Shown here: positions 1 through 8,620 of the stretch, one piece after another
Numbering within the stretch: the stretch's first letter is position 1
Layout of the letters: every line of letters starts with the position of its first letter
Origin: Vampirovibrio sp041737375
Lineage (GTDB): Bacteria; Cyanobacteriota; Vampirovibrionia; Vampirovibrionales; Vampirovibrionaceae
Direction: 5' to 3'
DNA length: 64,000 nt
Assembly (NCBI RefSeq): GCF_041737375.1
Contig: NZ_JBGSRV010000012.1
Location: 261,228 to 325,227, forward strand
Notes under the pieces: generated by a model
What the model was told of the DNA's origin: nothing
Databases searched by the model: none
The model's input: the letters and a program-made list of their open reading frames with translations, nothing else
Made by a program: the position numbers and the translations under genes

Positions 1-789
1 ATTGTACTCACCAATCAAAGCGCCTTTTATCCCTTTTTTGAGCGGGATTCGGCCTTGGTTAAGCTTTTTGGACGCTCGTTTGAGTGGGTGATGAAACTGT
101 GGCTTTCCAGCGCCGAGGAAATTTTAATTCCGGATTTCAGCCCGCCCAATACGGTGTGCCTGCCCAATTTGTCGGATAATTATCAGGTTAAAAAACGCAC
201 CCGTTTTGTGGGGCCTTTGGTGGCTTGGCAGGCCGATGAGGTCATTGCCATTCCCAAGCCCAGCAACAACCCGCTGATTGTGGCCTCTCTGGGCGGGCAT
301 GAGTATCGCCGTCCCCTGTTTGATTCCATTATTGAAGTAGCCCGGCAAATGCGTCATCTGGATTTCACCATTATTTCCAGCTTTACCACCTCGTATGCCC
401 CCGATAACGTTCGGATTCACCCGTTTGTGAAAGAGGCGGCCCCTTATTTCAAGGCGGCGGATTTGGTGATTACCCAAGCCGGTCACAGCACGGCCATGGA
501 ATTGTTGACCCTGGGCAAGCCCTCATTAATTGTGCCGGATAGCCAGCAAATTGAGCAGGAAAATAATGCCCGCCGCATGTGTGAGCTAGGCGTATCGCTT
601 AAAATGGCATATCATGAGCTGGGTGATCCGTCCCAACGTGCTTTGCGAGATAATATTCAACATCTGCTGGATTCCCGGCAATTTGAGGCCCGCAATCTGG
701 AATTTGCGACCATGGCCGCCGAAATTCATGGGGCGCAGCGGGCGGCGAATCATTTGAAAGAATTCGCGCATCGGTTATCCGCATATTAA
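1..789 (+). CDS. GT28/MurG-like glycosyltransferase, C-terminal part (5' end outside window)
   Basis: The reading frame is open from base 1, so the gene starts upstream; TTG at 55 is an internal codon. The visible 262 residues form the C-terminal, UDP-sugar-binding half of a MurG-like GT-B enzyme. LIVASLGGHEYR opens the domain, and ITQAGHSTAMELLTLGKPSLIVP followed by QEQENNA-type residues matches the nucleotide-sugar loop of family 28. Such enzymes move a sugar from a UDP donor to a lipid or cell-wall acceptor at the inner membrane. The acceptor cannot be told from this half. A membrane GT2 gene follows 49 bases later on the same strand, suggesting a shared envelope-polysaccharide job. Family is clear; substrate is unknown. 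Confidence 0.8.
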   Translation: MVLTNQSAFYPFFERDSALVKLFGRSFEWVMKLWLSSAEEILIPDFSPPNTVCLPNLSDNYQVKKRTRFVGPLVAWQADEVIAIPKPSNNPLIVASLGGHEYRRPLFDSIIEVARQMRHLDFTIISSFTTSYAPDNVRIHPFVKEAAPYFKAADLVITQAGHSTAMELLTLGKPSLIVPDSQQIEQENNARRMCELGVSLKMAYHELGDPSQRALRDNIQHLLDSRQFEARNLEFATMAAEIHGAQRAANHLKEFAHRLSAY

Positions 790-838
790 GTGGTCTGGTT
801 AAAGTTATCCGAGATTGAGAAGCAGGCAGGAACATCCG

Positions 839-2179
839 TTGAAAGAAAAAATCCTACTCCTGAGTATGATTGCCGTGATTTGGCTGGTGGTTTTTTTGAC
901 CGGCAAGGTCATGCCCCGTTATTCATCGGTGATTTTGTTGCTGGTGTTCATGATTATGTACACTTGGCTGATGACCTTGGCCATGGTGCATCACAAGCGC
1001 ATGGAATCCAAACGCCCCCGGCCGCTGAATATGAATTATCTGCCCAAGGTGTCGGTGGTGATTTCCGCCCACAATGAAGAGGTGGTGATTGAAAACACCA
1101 TTCAGAACTTGCTGAAGCTGGATTACCCCGATTACGAGCTGTTGGTGATGGACGATCGCAGCAGCGATCAAACCCCCGCTATCCTCACCCGGTTGGGGCA
1201 AACCCTGCCCTTGCCCTTTCGTTATCACCTGCGCCCCGCCGATGCCATTCCGGGTAAGCCCGCCGTACTCAACGAGGCTTTAGGGCTGACGGATGGTGAT
1301 ATTATTTGCGTGTTTGACGCGGATGCTTATGTAGAGCCTGATTTCCTGCGGCGAATTGTGCCATTTTTGGCCGATGAGAACGTGGGGGCGGTGCAGGCCC
1401 GCAAAATTATCGCCAACGGCAATGAAAACTGGCTGACTAAGTGCCAGAACTATGAATATTCGCTGGATGCCCACTTTCAGTACGGACGCGACAGCGTGCG
1501 GGGGGCAGTGGAGCTGCGGGGCAACGGACAGCTGGTAAAGCGGGAAGCCCTGCAAGAGGTAAATGGCTGGAATAACAACACCCTCACCGATGATTTGGAT
1601 TTATCCACCCGCCTGCATATTGAAGGCTGGGATATTCGCTTTGCCCACAAGGTGCCGGTTTTTGAGGAAGGCATTGTGGAGTTTAACGGGCTGCTTAAAC
1701 AACGCCGCCGCTGGACGGAAGGCACCTTGTTCCGCTATCTGGAATATGCAGGGCCGTTGCTGAAATCTCGCAAAGCCTCTTTGCGAACCACTCTGGATAT
1801 GGTGGCTTACTTTTTAGAGTTTTTACTGCCCTTGTGGCTGGCTATGGATCTCATTCAGCTGGGCTGGGGCATCCTCATGGCCGATCCCACCTCCACCCGT
1901 ATTATTTCCTCGTTGCTGGTGGTGCCTATTTTTTGTTTGGGCATTGGTTCTGCCATTATTGTGGCCATCATTCGCTTTAACCGCCCGCCCTTGGGGGAGG
2001 CCCTCAAGTGGACGGCTGTAACTTCCATTTATTTAACCATTTTATGGATTCCGCTGGTGTTTGGCATTATGATCAAAGTGCTGTGGCAAAAGGAGCGCCG
2101 CACCCGCTGGGACAAAACCCAGCACAAGGGCGCCCCTTCTGTTTTGGCCAAGCTCGGCGATGCCAAACTAACCGATTAG
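839..2179 (+). CDS. Processive membrane glycosyltransferase, family 2 (BcsA/IcaA-like)
   Basis: A 446-residue inner-membrane GT2 enzyme. Two N-terminal membrane helices lead into the GT-A domain, which begins at PKVSVVISAHNEE. It carries the family residues in order: DDRSSD, DADA, the TDDLDLSTR acid motif and the RRRW of the Q/RxxRW motif. Three or more hydrophobic segments follow. This arrangement is typical of poly-N-acetylglucosamine, cellulose or related synthases that build and export a polysaccharide from UDP-sugars. I chose TTG at 839 because AGGA lies about 6 bases upstream; the longer TTG at 815 has no ribosome binding site. The stop codon is one base from the convergent ankyrin-like gene. 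Its 3' end was copied into the broken fragment at 3583-3742. Confidence 0.85.
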   Translation: MKEKILLLSMIAVIWLVVFLTGKVMPRYSSVILLLVFMIMYTWLMTLAMVHHKRMESKRPRPLNMNYLPKVSVVISAHNEEVVIENTIQNLLKLDYPDYELLVMDDRSSDQTPAILTRLGQTLPLPFRYHLRPADAIPGKPAVLNEALGLTDGDIICVFDADAYVEPDFLRRIVPFLADENVGAVQARKIIANGNENWLTKCQNYEYSLDAHFQYGRDSVRGAVELRGNGQLVKREALQEVNGWNNNTLTDDLDLSTRLHIEGWDIRFAHKVPVFEEGIVEFNGLLKQRRRWTEGTLFRYLEYAGPLLKSRKASLRTTLDMVAYFLEFLLPLWLAMDLIQLGWGILMADPTSTRIISSLLVVPIFCLGIGSAIIVAIIRFNRPPLGEALKWTAVTSIYLTILWIPLVFGIMIKVLWQKERRTRWDKTQHKGAPSVLAKLGDAKLTD

Positions 2180-2180
2180 G

Positions 2181-3164
2181 TCAAAAAAGAGGGGTCTGCT
2201 CCCTACTACTATCCACGTGATGGAAGCCCAGTAGCCTTCCTAATGCGTGGAACCGATCTTTTTTCTGTTCAAAGTTATGCGCTGGTGCCAGTTGGGCTTT
2301 GGCAAACCGGTCCACCAGTTGGGGATAGTGGTTCACAATACCGTGTGCTTCCATCTGTTGGGTAGTCTTGAGGTCTCCCTCACTGGCGGCAATGGCGGCC
2401 AAATTCCAGCCCTGTTGGGTTTTAAAGGCAGGATTGGCACCGGCTTTCAGCAGTGGCTCAAATTGGTGTAAGTGTTTCTCTTCGGCGGCAGTTGCTAAAA
2501 GCTGCTCCGCTTTTTGGTTGCTAATTTCGTTGGCGCTGATTTTGAATCGAGCCATCGATTGGCGATTGACCTCTTCCCCCATTTCGGCCAGGGCAGAGGC
2601 GGCTTGCACAAGGTGAGGAGGGATTTCCTCAGTGAGATGAGCCGGAATGGGCTCGCCCCTGTGTTGTCTCAGGTAATCTACCAAATCTGGACTGTGGGTG
2701 CGTAGGATTTGCGCATACTGTAGATTTAGTGGTCTATTCCCGTGTTGCTCGGCAATATCTTCAATCAGTAGCCTGTCGATGGTGTCCAGATCCGGGGAGG
2801 CTTCCGCTTCAGAGATTTCGAGGGGAGCTCCTGCCTGGAGTAACGCCGTTACCAAGGCTTCAGCCTTGTGAGGCTGTTTTCGGTAGGCTGTGAGCTCTCG
2901 CTCATGGTTGGGGTTGGCGCTGGTGGGCTGGTTGCCAATTTTGGTGAGCAGGGCCACCAGTTTGCTGGCCAAGGGATTGGCAGCCAGTAATTCAATTTGT
3001 TTGTCTTGCGGTTCTTGAGAAAGCTGTTCTTCGTTTGGCGTAAAATAATCGTCGGGAAAACTAAAGTGGTTTGAAAGATTTAGAATCCGTCTGGGGATTT
3101 CCAGATTTTGGTGTTGTCTGGCCAAAGGGGCAGGGATATTACGATTATTGGGTAGTGCTTGCAT
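2181..3164 (-). CDS. Ankyrin-like hypothetical protein, paralogue A
   Basis: A 327-residue protein of unknown function. Two segments look like ankyrin repeats: ALVTALLQAGAPLEI in the middle and FEPLLKAGANPAFKTQQGWN near the C-terminus, both with the LLxAGA helix-turn signature. The rest is helical and charged, with no signal peptide or membrane span. It is a close but diverged paralogue of the gene at 3766-4716, and the two sit in the two halves of a tandem duplication. I start it at ATG 3164 because MQ-P-N then aligns with the start of the paralogue; an upstream ATG at 3176 lies directly on the AAGGA ribosome binding site. The C-terminal extension SREQTPLF is absent from the paralogue. Ankyrin proteins bind other proteins; the partner is unknown. 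Confidence 0.7.
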   Translation of the reverse strand: MQALPNNRNIPAPLARQHQNLEIPRRILNLSNHFSFPDDYFTPNEEQLSQEPQDKQIELLAANPLASKLVALLTKIGNQPTSANPNHERELTAYRKQPHKAEALVTALLQAGAPLEISEAEASPDLDTIDRLLIEDIAEQHGNRPLNLQYAQILRTHSPDLVDYLRQHRGEPIPAHLTEEIPPHLVQAASALAEMGEEVNRQSMARFKISANEISNQKAEQLLATAAEEKHLHQFEPLLKAGANPAFKTQQGWNLAAIAASEGDLKTTQQMEAHGIVNHYPQLVDRFAKAQLAPAHNFEQKKDRFHALGRLLGFHHVDSSREQTPLF

Positions 3165-3332
3165 AATAAAAAACATTCCTTGTGCGTTAGGGGAATGAAG
3201 GGGGTCAGGGGGCGGCTAAGAATGCGACAGAGAGCAGGCAGCACAAGAAAGCATTGGCTGAGTGCTGCTGGTTGCTTAGAAACAAAACCCGGAGGCCCCT
3301 TTTTATTGCGGTTTGGTCAAGCGTTTAGGATG

Positions 3333-3582
3333 TTTTGAAGGCTTTGCGGCAAGCGGCGCTATAGTTTCCACTGGGCATCCACGGTGACTACGGTGGTGGT
3401 GGCTTCCACGGTGATCTGATCGCTTTGATGGCTGCGAAAGCTTTGCAGAAAAATCAGTTTGTACCCTTGCAGGGCCACACGGGTGGTGAGGGTCAGCTTA
3501 TCCCCATACGGTGCGGGGCGTTTGTCAATTACCGGAAAGACAAACCCATCCGACTCACCGGACTTGGAAAACCGATAGCCCT
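3333..3582 (-). pseudogene. Truncated copy of the thioesterase gene
   Basis: This stretch closely matches the 3' two thirds of the intact thioesterase at 4893-5327, but lacks the N-terminal catalytic part and is cut at the duplication junction 3578-3582. It has also lost about 15 bases around 3528 relative to the intact copy. It cannot encode a working hotdog-fold enzyme. The 170 bases between it and the ankyrin-like gene upstream (3165-3332) hold no gene that I can recognise. Confidence 0.88.
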
Positions 3583-3742
3583 AAAGTGGACAGCTGTCAC
3601 CGCCATTTATTTAACCATTTAATGGATTCCGCTGGTGTTTGGCACTATGATCAAAGTGCTGTGGCAAAAGGAGCGCCGCACCCGCTGGGGCAAAACCCAG
3701 CACAAGGGCGCTCCCTCTATTACGGCCAAGCTAACCGGTTAG
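3583..3742 (+). pseudogene. Truncated copy of the GT2 gene 3' end
   Basis: The sequence repeats the last 175 or so bases of the GT2 gene at 2005-2179. It begins abruptly at the duplication junction, and a TTA-to-TAA change at about 3619-3621 puts a stop in the original reading frame. The final stop region and the start of the following intergenic sequence are also conserved between copies. Confidence 0.88.
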
Positions 3743-3765
3743 GCAAAAACAGGGTGGGTGCTCCA

Positions 3766-4716
3766 CTAACTATCGGCGTGATGGAAACCCAGTAGCATTC
3801 CTAATGCTTTGAACCGTTCTTTTTTCTGCTCAAAGTTCTGCGTTGGTTCCAGTTGAGCTTCGGCAAACCGAGCGGCCAGTTGGGGGTAGTGGTTCACAAT
3901 GCCGTGCGCTTCCATTTGTTGGCGGGTTTTGCTGTCTGCCTCACTGGCGGCAATGGTGGCTAAGGTCCAGCCCTGAGGGTTTTTAAAGGTGGGCTTGGCC
4001 CCGGCTTTCAGCAGTGGGTCAAACTGTTGTAAATGCTTCTTCGTAACGGCGTTCAATAAAAGCCGCTCTGCTTTTTGGTTGCTAATTTCCTTGGCGCTGA
4101 TTTTAAATCGAGCCATCGATCGTCGATTGGCCTCGTCCGCCACTTCAGCCATGGCAATGGCTGTTTGTTGAAGATGACTGGGCGCTGTCTCAAGCAGACG
4201 GGCCGGAATATTGGTGCCCCTATGTTGCCTCAGGTGGTCTACCAGATACGGACTGTAGACGAGCAAAGCTTGTAAGTAGTCTGGGTTCAGTTTTGTTCGC
4301 TCGCATTGCTCGGCAATGTCCTCACGCAATCGTTTGTCGATGGTGTCTAAATCCGGGGAGGCTTCTGCATCAGAAATCTGGAGCGGAGCCCCTGCTTCGA
4401 TCAACGCCGTTGCCAATGCCTCAGCCTTTTGTGGTTGTCTTCGGTACGCTTTGCGCTCCAATTCCTGGTTGGGGTTGGCGCTGGTGGGCTGATTGCCAAT
4501 TTTGGTGAGCAGGGCCACCAGTTTGCTGGCCAAAGGGCTGGCAGTCAGTAATTCAAGTTGTCGGGCTTGCGGTTGTCGAAAAAAATGGTCTGTGTTGTCT
4601 ACAAAATAATCCGCCGGGAAATTGAAGTGTTTGGAAAGATTTAAAATCCGTTTGGATATTTCCAAATTGGGTTGTGGTCTGGCCACAGGAGCATGGCCAT
4701 TGGGCTGTACTTGCAT
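3766..4716 (-). CDS. Ankyrin-like hypothetical protein, paralogue B
   Basis: A 316-residue protein collinear along its whole length with the gene at 2181-3164. It keeps the same landmarks: LEISKRILNLSKHF near the N-terminus, LIEAGAPLQI and FDPLLKAGAKPTF as ankyrin-like helices, and FEQKKERFKALGMLLGFHH at the end. It stops eight residues earlier than its paralogue. ATG 4716 is preceded by AAAAGGA at good spacing; the longer GTG start has no such site. Differences are spread along the protein while the frame is intact, so both copies are probably expressed and under selection to stay folded. Function unknown. Confidence 0.7.
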   Translation of the reverse strand: MQVQPNGHAPVARPQPNLEISKRILNLSKHFNFPADYFVDNTDHFFRQPQARQLELLTASPLASKLVALLTKIGNQPTSANPNQELERKAYRRQPQKAEALATALIEAGAPLQISDAEASPDLDTIDKRLREDIAEQCERTKLNPDYLQALLVYSPYLVDHLRQHRGTNIPARLLETAPSHLQQTAIAMAEVADEANRRSMARFKISAKEISNQKAERLLLNAVTKKHLQQFDPLLKAGAKPTFKNPQGWTLATIAASEADSKTRQQMEAHGIVNHYPQLAARFAEAQLEPTQNFEQKKERFKALGMLLGFHHADS

Positions 4717-4892
4717 ATCAATATCCTTTTGTCCTTGAAATATCACTTGAATTTAATAAGGCGAAACCCTGTTTGCGCTAAATCATGGCATTAAGCAGGC
4801 TCTTTAGTTGGCCAGAGCGCTTGCCTAGGCATTTCCCCGCCTTGCCCAGGGCATTATAAAACCCCAAAAAATGATACCACTTCAATGTAAGA

Positions 4893-5327
4893 CTATAAGC
4901 CCAGTATTTCTTTGAGGCTTTGCGGCAAACGGCGCTGAAGCTTCCACTGGGCATCCACGGTGACTACGGTGGTGGTGGCTTCCACGGTAATCTGATCGCT
5001 TTGATGGCTGAGAAAGCTTTGCAGAAAAATCAGTTTGTACCCTTGCAGGGCCACACGGGTGGTGAGGGTCAGTTTATCCCCATAGGGGGCGGGGCGTTTG
5101 TACTTCAGGTTCTGTTCAACCACCGGAAACACAAACCCATCCACCTCACCGGGTTTGGAAAACCGATAGCCCTGAGCTTCCAGCAGTTTGACCCGGCCCA
5201 TCTCCAGCCACTTGGTGTAAGCGCCATGCCACATCACGCCATAGCAGTCCGTGTCAAAGATATTCACATCCAGTTCAAGCGTATGCAGCAATTGTAGGGG
5301 TTTTGGAGAATCGGTAGGGGTGGACAT
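4893..5327 (-). CDS. Acyl-CoA thioesterase, YbgC/4-hydroxybenzoyl-CoA thioesterase type
   Basis: A 144-residue single hotdog-fold protein, the normal length for this family. The N-terminal signature FDTDCYGVMWHGAYTKWLEMGR holds the Asp-x5-7-Gly-x-x-x-His/Tyr active-site region used to hydrolyse acyl-CoA thioesters. Related enzymes act on short-chain or aromatic acyl-CoAs or on acyl-ACP in the cytoplasm; this sequence does not fix the substrate. It is the complete parental gene of the fragment at 3333-3582. The 5' side faces the zinc-ribbon gene at 5434 across a 106-base divergent promoter region. No Tol-Pal genes are next to it, unlike classical ybgC. Confidence 0.85.
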   Translation of the reverse strand: MSTPTDSPKPLQLLHTLELDVNIFDTDCYGVMWHGAYTKWLEMGRVKLLEAQGYRFSKPGEVDGFVFPVVEQNLKYKRPAPYGDKLTLTTRVALQGYKLIFLQSFLSHQSDQITVEATTTVVTVDAQWKLQRRLPQSLKEILGL

Positions 5328-5381
5328 CGGCTCAAATCTTATTTTTTTGTGAAAGCACCTTTATATTCCCATAATAAGGTC

Positions 5382-5387
5382 TATAAT
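5382..5387 (+). promoter_or_regulatory. -10 box upstream of the zinc-ribbon gene
   Basis: A perfect TATAAT lies 46 bases before the start at 5434, within an AT-rich stretch. No good TTGACA partner is present at 16-18 bases, so this is a moderate call. GAGAGGTG just before the ATG is a clear ribosome binding site. Confidence 0.5.
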
Positions 5388-5433
5388 CAATAGACAATCC
5401 GCACTTGTCCTATGGAAGATCGAGAGGTGCATA

Positions 5434-5817
5434 ATGGATGCATTCCAGCTGATCCAAAGCTTTTTTACCCGTATGCGCTGCAACTTCTGTTCGCATACCT
5501 TCTCGCCCGATGACATTCAACTTTTAAGGCAGGAAGAGGGTATCTATATCGTTAATGTCTACTGCAACCAGTGCGACACGCAAAACGGGGTGGCCATGGT
5601 AGGGGTTGAAGTGCCGCAACACGCGCACCCATTCCCCGATCCTGAACTCACCGAAGAGGAACTGACCCGGCTGGCCGAGTTTGACCCCATCACCGATGAT
5701 GACGTGCTATCGGCTCATCAGTTTATCAACCAGCTGGATGGCGGCTGGCAGCGGTTTATTCCTCAAGAAATGCTTGCACGTTGTACAGAGACTGAAACGG
5801 AATCCCAAGACGACTAA
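5434..5817 (+). CDS. Small zinc-ribbon-like hypothetical protein
   Basis: A 127-residue cytoplasmic protein. The N-terminal third contains CNFC and, 29 residues on, CNQC, separated by a short beta-rich stretch: the four-cysteine arrangement of a zinc ribbon. The C-terminal two thirds are acidic and end in ETETESQDD. I do not recognise a named family. A strong ribosome binding site, GAGAGGTGC, precedes the ATG. Its last 62 bases overlap, tail to tail, the 3' end of pyrE on the opposite strand, so the two C-termini are coded on complementary strands. Confidence 0.7.
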   Translation: MDAFQLIQSFFTRMRCNFCSHTFSPDDIQLLRQEEGIYIVNVYCNQCDTQNGVAMVGVEVPQHAHPFPDPELTEEELTRLAEFDPITDDDVLSAHQFINQLDGGWQRFIPQEMLARCTETETESQDD

Positions 5818-6337
5818 AGGCTTCCTTGCCACCGGCGTTGCGGTCTATGATGGAGAATATTTGCGCGATTTCCACCGTGGGGTGTGCTTTGCGAATGGCT
5901 TCAATGGCTTTTAAGGTCGATCCGCCGGTGGTGACCACATCTTCCACCAGCGCAATCCGCATCCAGGGGGCCAAATGCCCTTCTATCTGGTTGCCAGCGC
6001 CATGACCTTTGGCTGCCTTGCGTACAATAAAGCCCGCCATTGGATTTCCCACCTCAGCGCTGCGGTAAATCACGCTGCTGACAATGGGGTCTGCCCCCAG
6101 AGTCATGCCGCCTACCGCGTCCACGTGCAAGGGGGCGAGCAGCTCATGCAGCAAATGCCCCATTAAATAAGCCCCCCGACCATCCAGGGTACTCAGGCGG
6201 CAATCCACATAGTAGTTAGAGCGTTGACCGGAAGCCAGCACAAAATCTCCCCGCTTGATGGACAGCCGTTTGATGATCTGAAACAGCTCCTCCTGCATAG
6301 GGCCAAAATCGGGGGATAAAGCGGGGGCAATGGCCAT
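5756..6337 (-). CDS. pyrE: Orotate phosphoribosyltransferase
   Basis: A 193-residue enzyme that joins orotate and PRPP to make OMP in pyrimidine synthesis. The PRPP-binding motif VEDVVTTGGSTLKAI is intact and in the usual C-terminal half. DFVLASGQRSNYYVDCR near the N-terminus is the family orotate/PRPP region, and MTLGADPI marks the next conserved loop. Length is normal. AGGAG lies about 10 bases before ATG 6337. It follows the acyl-CoA ligase by 24 bases on the same strand, so the two may share a transcript. The 3' end overlaps the zinc-ribbon gene by 62 bases in antisense. Confidence 0.95.
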   Translation of the reverse strand: MAIAPALSPDFGPMQEELFQIIKRLSIKRGDFVLASGQRSNYYVDCRLSTLDGRGAYLMGHLLHELLAPLHVDAVGGMTLGADPIVSSVIYRSAEVGNPMAGFIVRKAAKGHGAGNQIEGHLAPWMRIALVEDVVTTGGSTLKAIEAIRKAHPTVEIAQIFSIIDRNAGGKEAFSRLGIPFQSLYNVQAFLEE

Positions 6338-6361
6338 AGGGGTGAGGCTCCTGTTTTAATT

Positions 6362-7972
6362 TTAAATGTCTTGACAGATGTCTCGGGGCAGGTCTTTACG
6401 CAAAATTTTGCCGGTAGCGCCCTGAGGAATGCTGTCCACAAACTCGTAGTACTTGGGAATTTTAAAATCGGCCAGTAAGGGGCGGCAAAATTCCAGCAGG
6501 CTCTCTTTGCTGCAAGTTAAACCGGCTTTCACCACCACAAAGGCTTTAATGGCCTCATGGTGCAAGGTGGAAGGCACCCCGGTAACCGCCACCGCCTGAA
6601 CGGCGGGGTGTTTGTAAAACACCTCTTCAATTTCACGGGGATACACCTTGACCCCACCAATGTTAATCAGGTCATCCGTGCGATCCACAATGTGAATATA
6701 GCCGTCCGGGTCCTTGAATCCCAAATCTCTGGTTTTAAGCCAAACCCCGTCCGCAAAATTGAGCAGGGTCTTTTCGGTTTCCTCGGGCCGCTGGTGATAG
6801 CCCAGCATTACAATATCGCCTTGCACATACAGCTCGCCAATCTCATTGGGGGCCGCTTCTTGCCCGTCTTCTAGCAAAATTTTCACTTTCACACCGGGTA
6901 AAGGCAAGCCCACCGACCCCGGTTTCCGCACCCCTTGCATGGGATTGGAGCAGACAATAGAAGACGCTTCCGAGAGTCCGTAACCCTCCTGCACCGGGGC
7001 GCCGAAGTATTGCTCCACTTCATGGAATGTTTCCACCGCCATGGGCGCTGCCCCGGAGTGGCAAACCCGCAACGAGGACAAATCAAAGGTTTTTTCCCGT
7101 AAATGGGTGAGCATCATTAAATACATGGTGGGTACAGCGGCCATAAAGGTCACTTTATAGCGTTCAATGCTATCCAGCACCGTTTTGGGGCTGAACTTGC
7201 GAACCAGCACCACGGTGGCCCCCACCAGCATGGCGGAAACCAGAATGTTGGTTTGCCCAAACACGTGAAACAGCGGAGAAATGGTAATAAAGCGATCCTG
7301 AGGGACGGCTTCAATCACCTGCACGTTGGCAATGGCGTCGGTGTAAATGTTTTTATGGCTTAAAATAACGCCTTTGGGCTTGCCAGTGGTGCCAGAGGTG
7401 TAAATCACCGCCGCTGGCGTATCGTGGCTCAGTTGATAAGGCAAGGGATGCTCTGGCACCAGCTCGCGATCCAGCAGTTCATCCATGCGATACAGGGCGC
7501 AACTGAGCGGAAAGGCATCCAGTAGGGGGTCCAGCTCGTTTTCTGAGGCCAGCAGATCGGTATCCAGCACAATGCCCCGCAGGCAATCGGCTTGCAGTTG
7601 GGTCACGGTTTCGTAAAACTCCAGCGAGCTAATTAGCAGCTTGGCTTGGGCATCTTCTAAAATAGTGTCAATTTCAGGGGCGGTCAGCCGGGTATTCAGC
7701 GGAATGACAGCCACCCCCAGCCCCAGCAGGGCAAAGTAAGAAACCACAAAGGCCTGCGTATTATAAGCCAGCAAGCCCACCCGATCGCCTGTACCCAGGC
7801 CCAGTTGCTCCAGGGCGCCCGCCAGCCGGGTGACCTTATCAATCAGGGTTTCGTAACTGGTGACCCCTTCCCGGCAAATCAGGGCCGGTTTGTCGGGGTC
7901 CATGTGGGCGGCTTTAAAAATGCAGTGGGCCAGATTCATGGTGTTGGGCATCATCAAAGAAGAAGCACTCAT
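6362..7972 (-). CDS. AMP-forming acyl-CoA ligase (long-chain fatty-acid-CoA ligase type)
   Basis: A 536-residue ANL-superfamily enzyme that activates a carboxylic acid as acyl-AMP and then acyl-CoA. The P-loop YTSGTTGKPKG is exact. GYGLSEASSIV matches the A5 motif, LKTRDLGFKDPDGYIHIVDR the A7/A8 hinge region, and GKILRKDL near the end supplies the conserved lysine. Overall likeness is to FadD-type fatty acyl-CoA ligases; chain length cannot be read from sequence alone. Its start overlaps the def stop by four bases (ATGA), indicating translational coupling, and pyrE follows closely. Confidence 0.9.
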   Translation of the reverse strand: MSASSLMMPNTMNLAHCIFKAAHMDPDKPALICREGVTSYETLIDKVTRLAGALEQLGLGTGDRVGLLAYNTQAFVVSYFALLGLGVAVIPLNTRLTAPEIDTILEDAQAKLLISSLEFYETVTQLQADCLRGIVLDTDLLASENELDPLLDAFPLSCALYRMDELLDRELVPEHPLPYQLSHDTPAAVIYTSGTTGKPKGVILSHKNIYTDAIANVQVIEAVPQDRFITISPLFHVFGQTNILVSAMLVGATVVLVRKFSPKTVLDSIERYKVTFMAAVPTMYLMMLTHLREKTFDLSSLRVCHSGAAPMAVETFHEVEQYFGAPVQEGYGLSEASSIVCSNPMQGVRKPGSVGLPLPGVKVKILLEDGQEAAPNEIGELYVQGDIVMLGYHQRPEETEKTLLNFADGVWLKTRDLGFKDPDGYIHIVDRTDDLINIGGVKVYPREIEEVFYKHPAVQAVAVTGVPSTLHHEAIKAFVVVKAGLTCSKESLLEFCRPLLADFKIPKYYEFVDSIPQGATGKILRKDLPRDICQDI

Positions 7973-8607
7973 GGCGTGGGGGTTTCAATGGTTAAGGCCC
8001 CTGCCACACCCGAGGCGACAGGCGCAATGGGCGGGGACAGTATTCCCGATGGTTCCTGAAACCCTTCAAACAGATTGCCAGTGGGGGCATTGTCGGTAAA
8101 TTCTCCGGCGGTTTCCCCCTTGGGTTGCCGACGAATCCAGTCTGTTTTCAGCGAGTTAATGCGGTCAATCATCAGTACCCCATCCAGGTGATCAATTTCA
8201 TGTTGAACGGCAATGGCCTCGAGTCCTTGTACGGTGTAAGTTTTCAGTTCACCATGCCGGTCAAAGGCGGTAAAGGTAAGCTTGGTGGCCCGTTTAATAT
8301 TGGCCAGATACTCAGGAAAGCTCAAGCAGCCTTCTCGCATGGTTTTATTGCGGGAGGCTTCCACAATGGTGGGGTTAATCAGCACCTTGTAGTCGGCTCG
8401 GGTGGTTTTGCTACTGGTGTCCATCACAATCAGCCGGGTGGTTTCCCCCACCTGTGAGGCGGCCAGACCCACCGAGCCAAAGGCGTGGTACATGGTTTCC
8501 GTCATGTTATCAATCAGCGTTTGCAGCTGATTATCCCAGGAGGTAACCGGCTCACACTTTTCCCGCAGGATGGGATGAGGGTACTTTAATACTTTCAAAA
8601 CGCTCAT
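7969..8607 (-). CDS. def: Peptide deformylase
   Basis: A 212-residue enzyme that removes the formyl group from the N-terminal methionine of new proteins. All three motifs are visible: GLAASQVG (usually GLAAPQ), EGCLSFP with the metal-binding cysteine, and QHEIDHLDG with the two metal-binding histidines and catalytic glutamate. The C-terminal 40 residues beyond the core are proline- and glycine-rich. ATG 8607 gives the usual N-terminus, MSVLKVLKYPHPILR. GTG 8613 is an alternative lying six bases after a TATAAT at 8620-8625. It lies between the ACT-domain gene and the acyl-CoA ligase on one strand. Confidence 0.93.
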   Translation of the reverse strand: MSVLKVLKYPHPILREKCEPVTSWDNQLQTLIDNMTETMYHAFGSVGLAASQVGETTRLIVMDTSSKTTRADYKVLINPTIVEASRNKTMREGCLSFPEYLANIKRATKLTFTAFDRHGELKTYTVQGLEAIAVQHEIDHLDGVLMIDRINSLKTDWIRRQPKGETAGEFTDNAPTGNLFEGFQEPSGILSPPIAPVASGVAGALTIETPTP

Positions 8608-8620
8608 AGGCACCGACGGA

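Larger units (their letters stand above)
2005..5173. repeat. Tandem segmental duplication, two units of about 1.58 and 1.59 kb
   Basis: Unit 1 (about 2005-3582) and unit 2 (about 3583-5173) have the same order: 3' end of the GT2 gene, an ankyrin-like gene on the minus strand, then the 3' part of the thioesterase gene. At the junction, thioesterase sequence runs to GCCCT (3578-3582) and continues directly as GT2 sequence. GCCCT is present at both parental breakpoints (2000-2004 and 5169-5173), which points to recombination at a 5-bp microhomology. The outer gene copies remain intact, the inner ones are fragments, and the two ankyrin genes have diverged while staying open. Confidence 0.9.
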
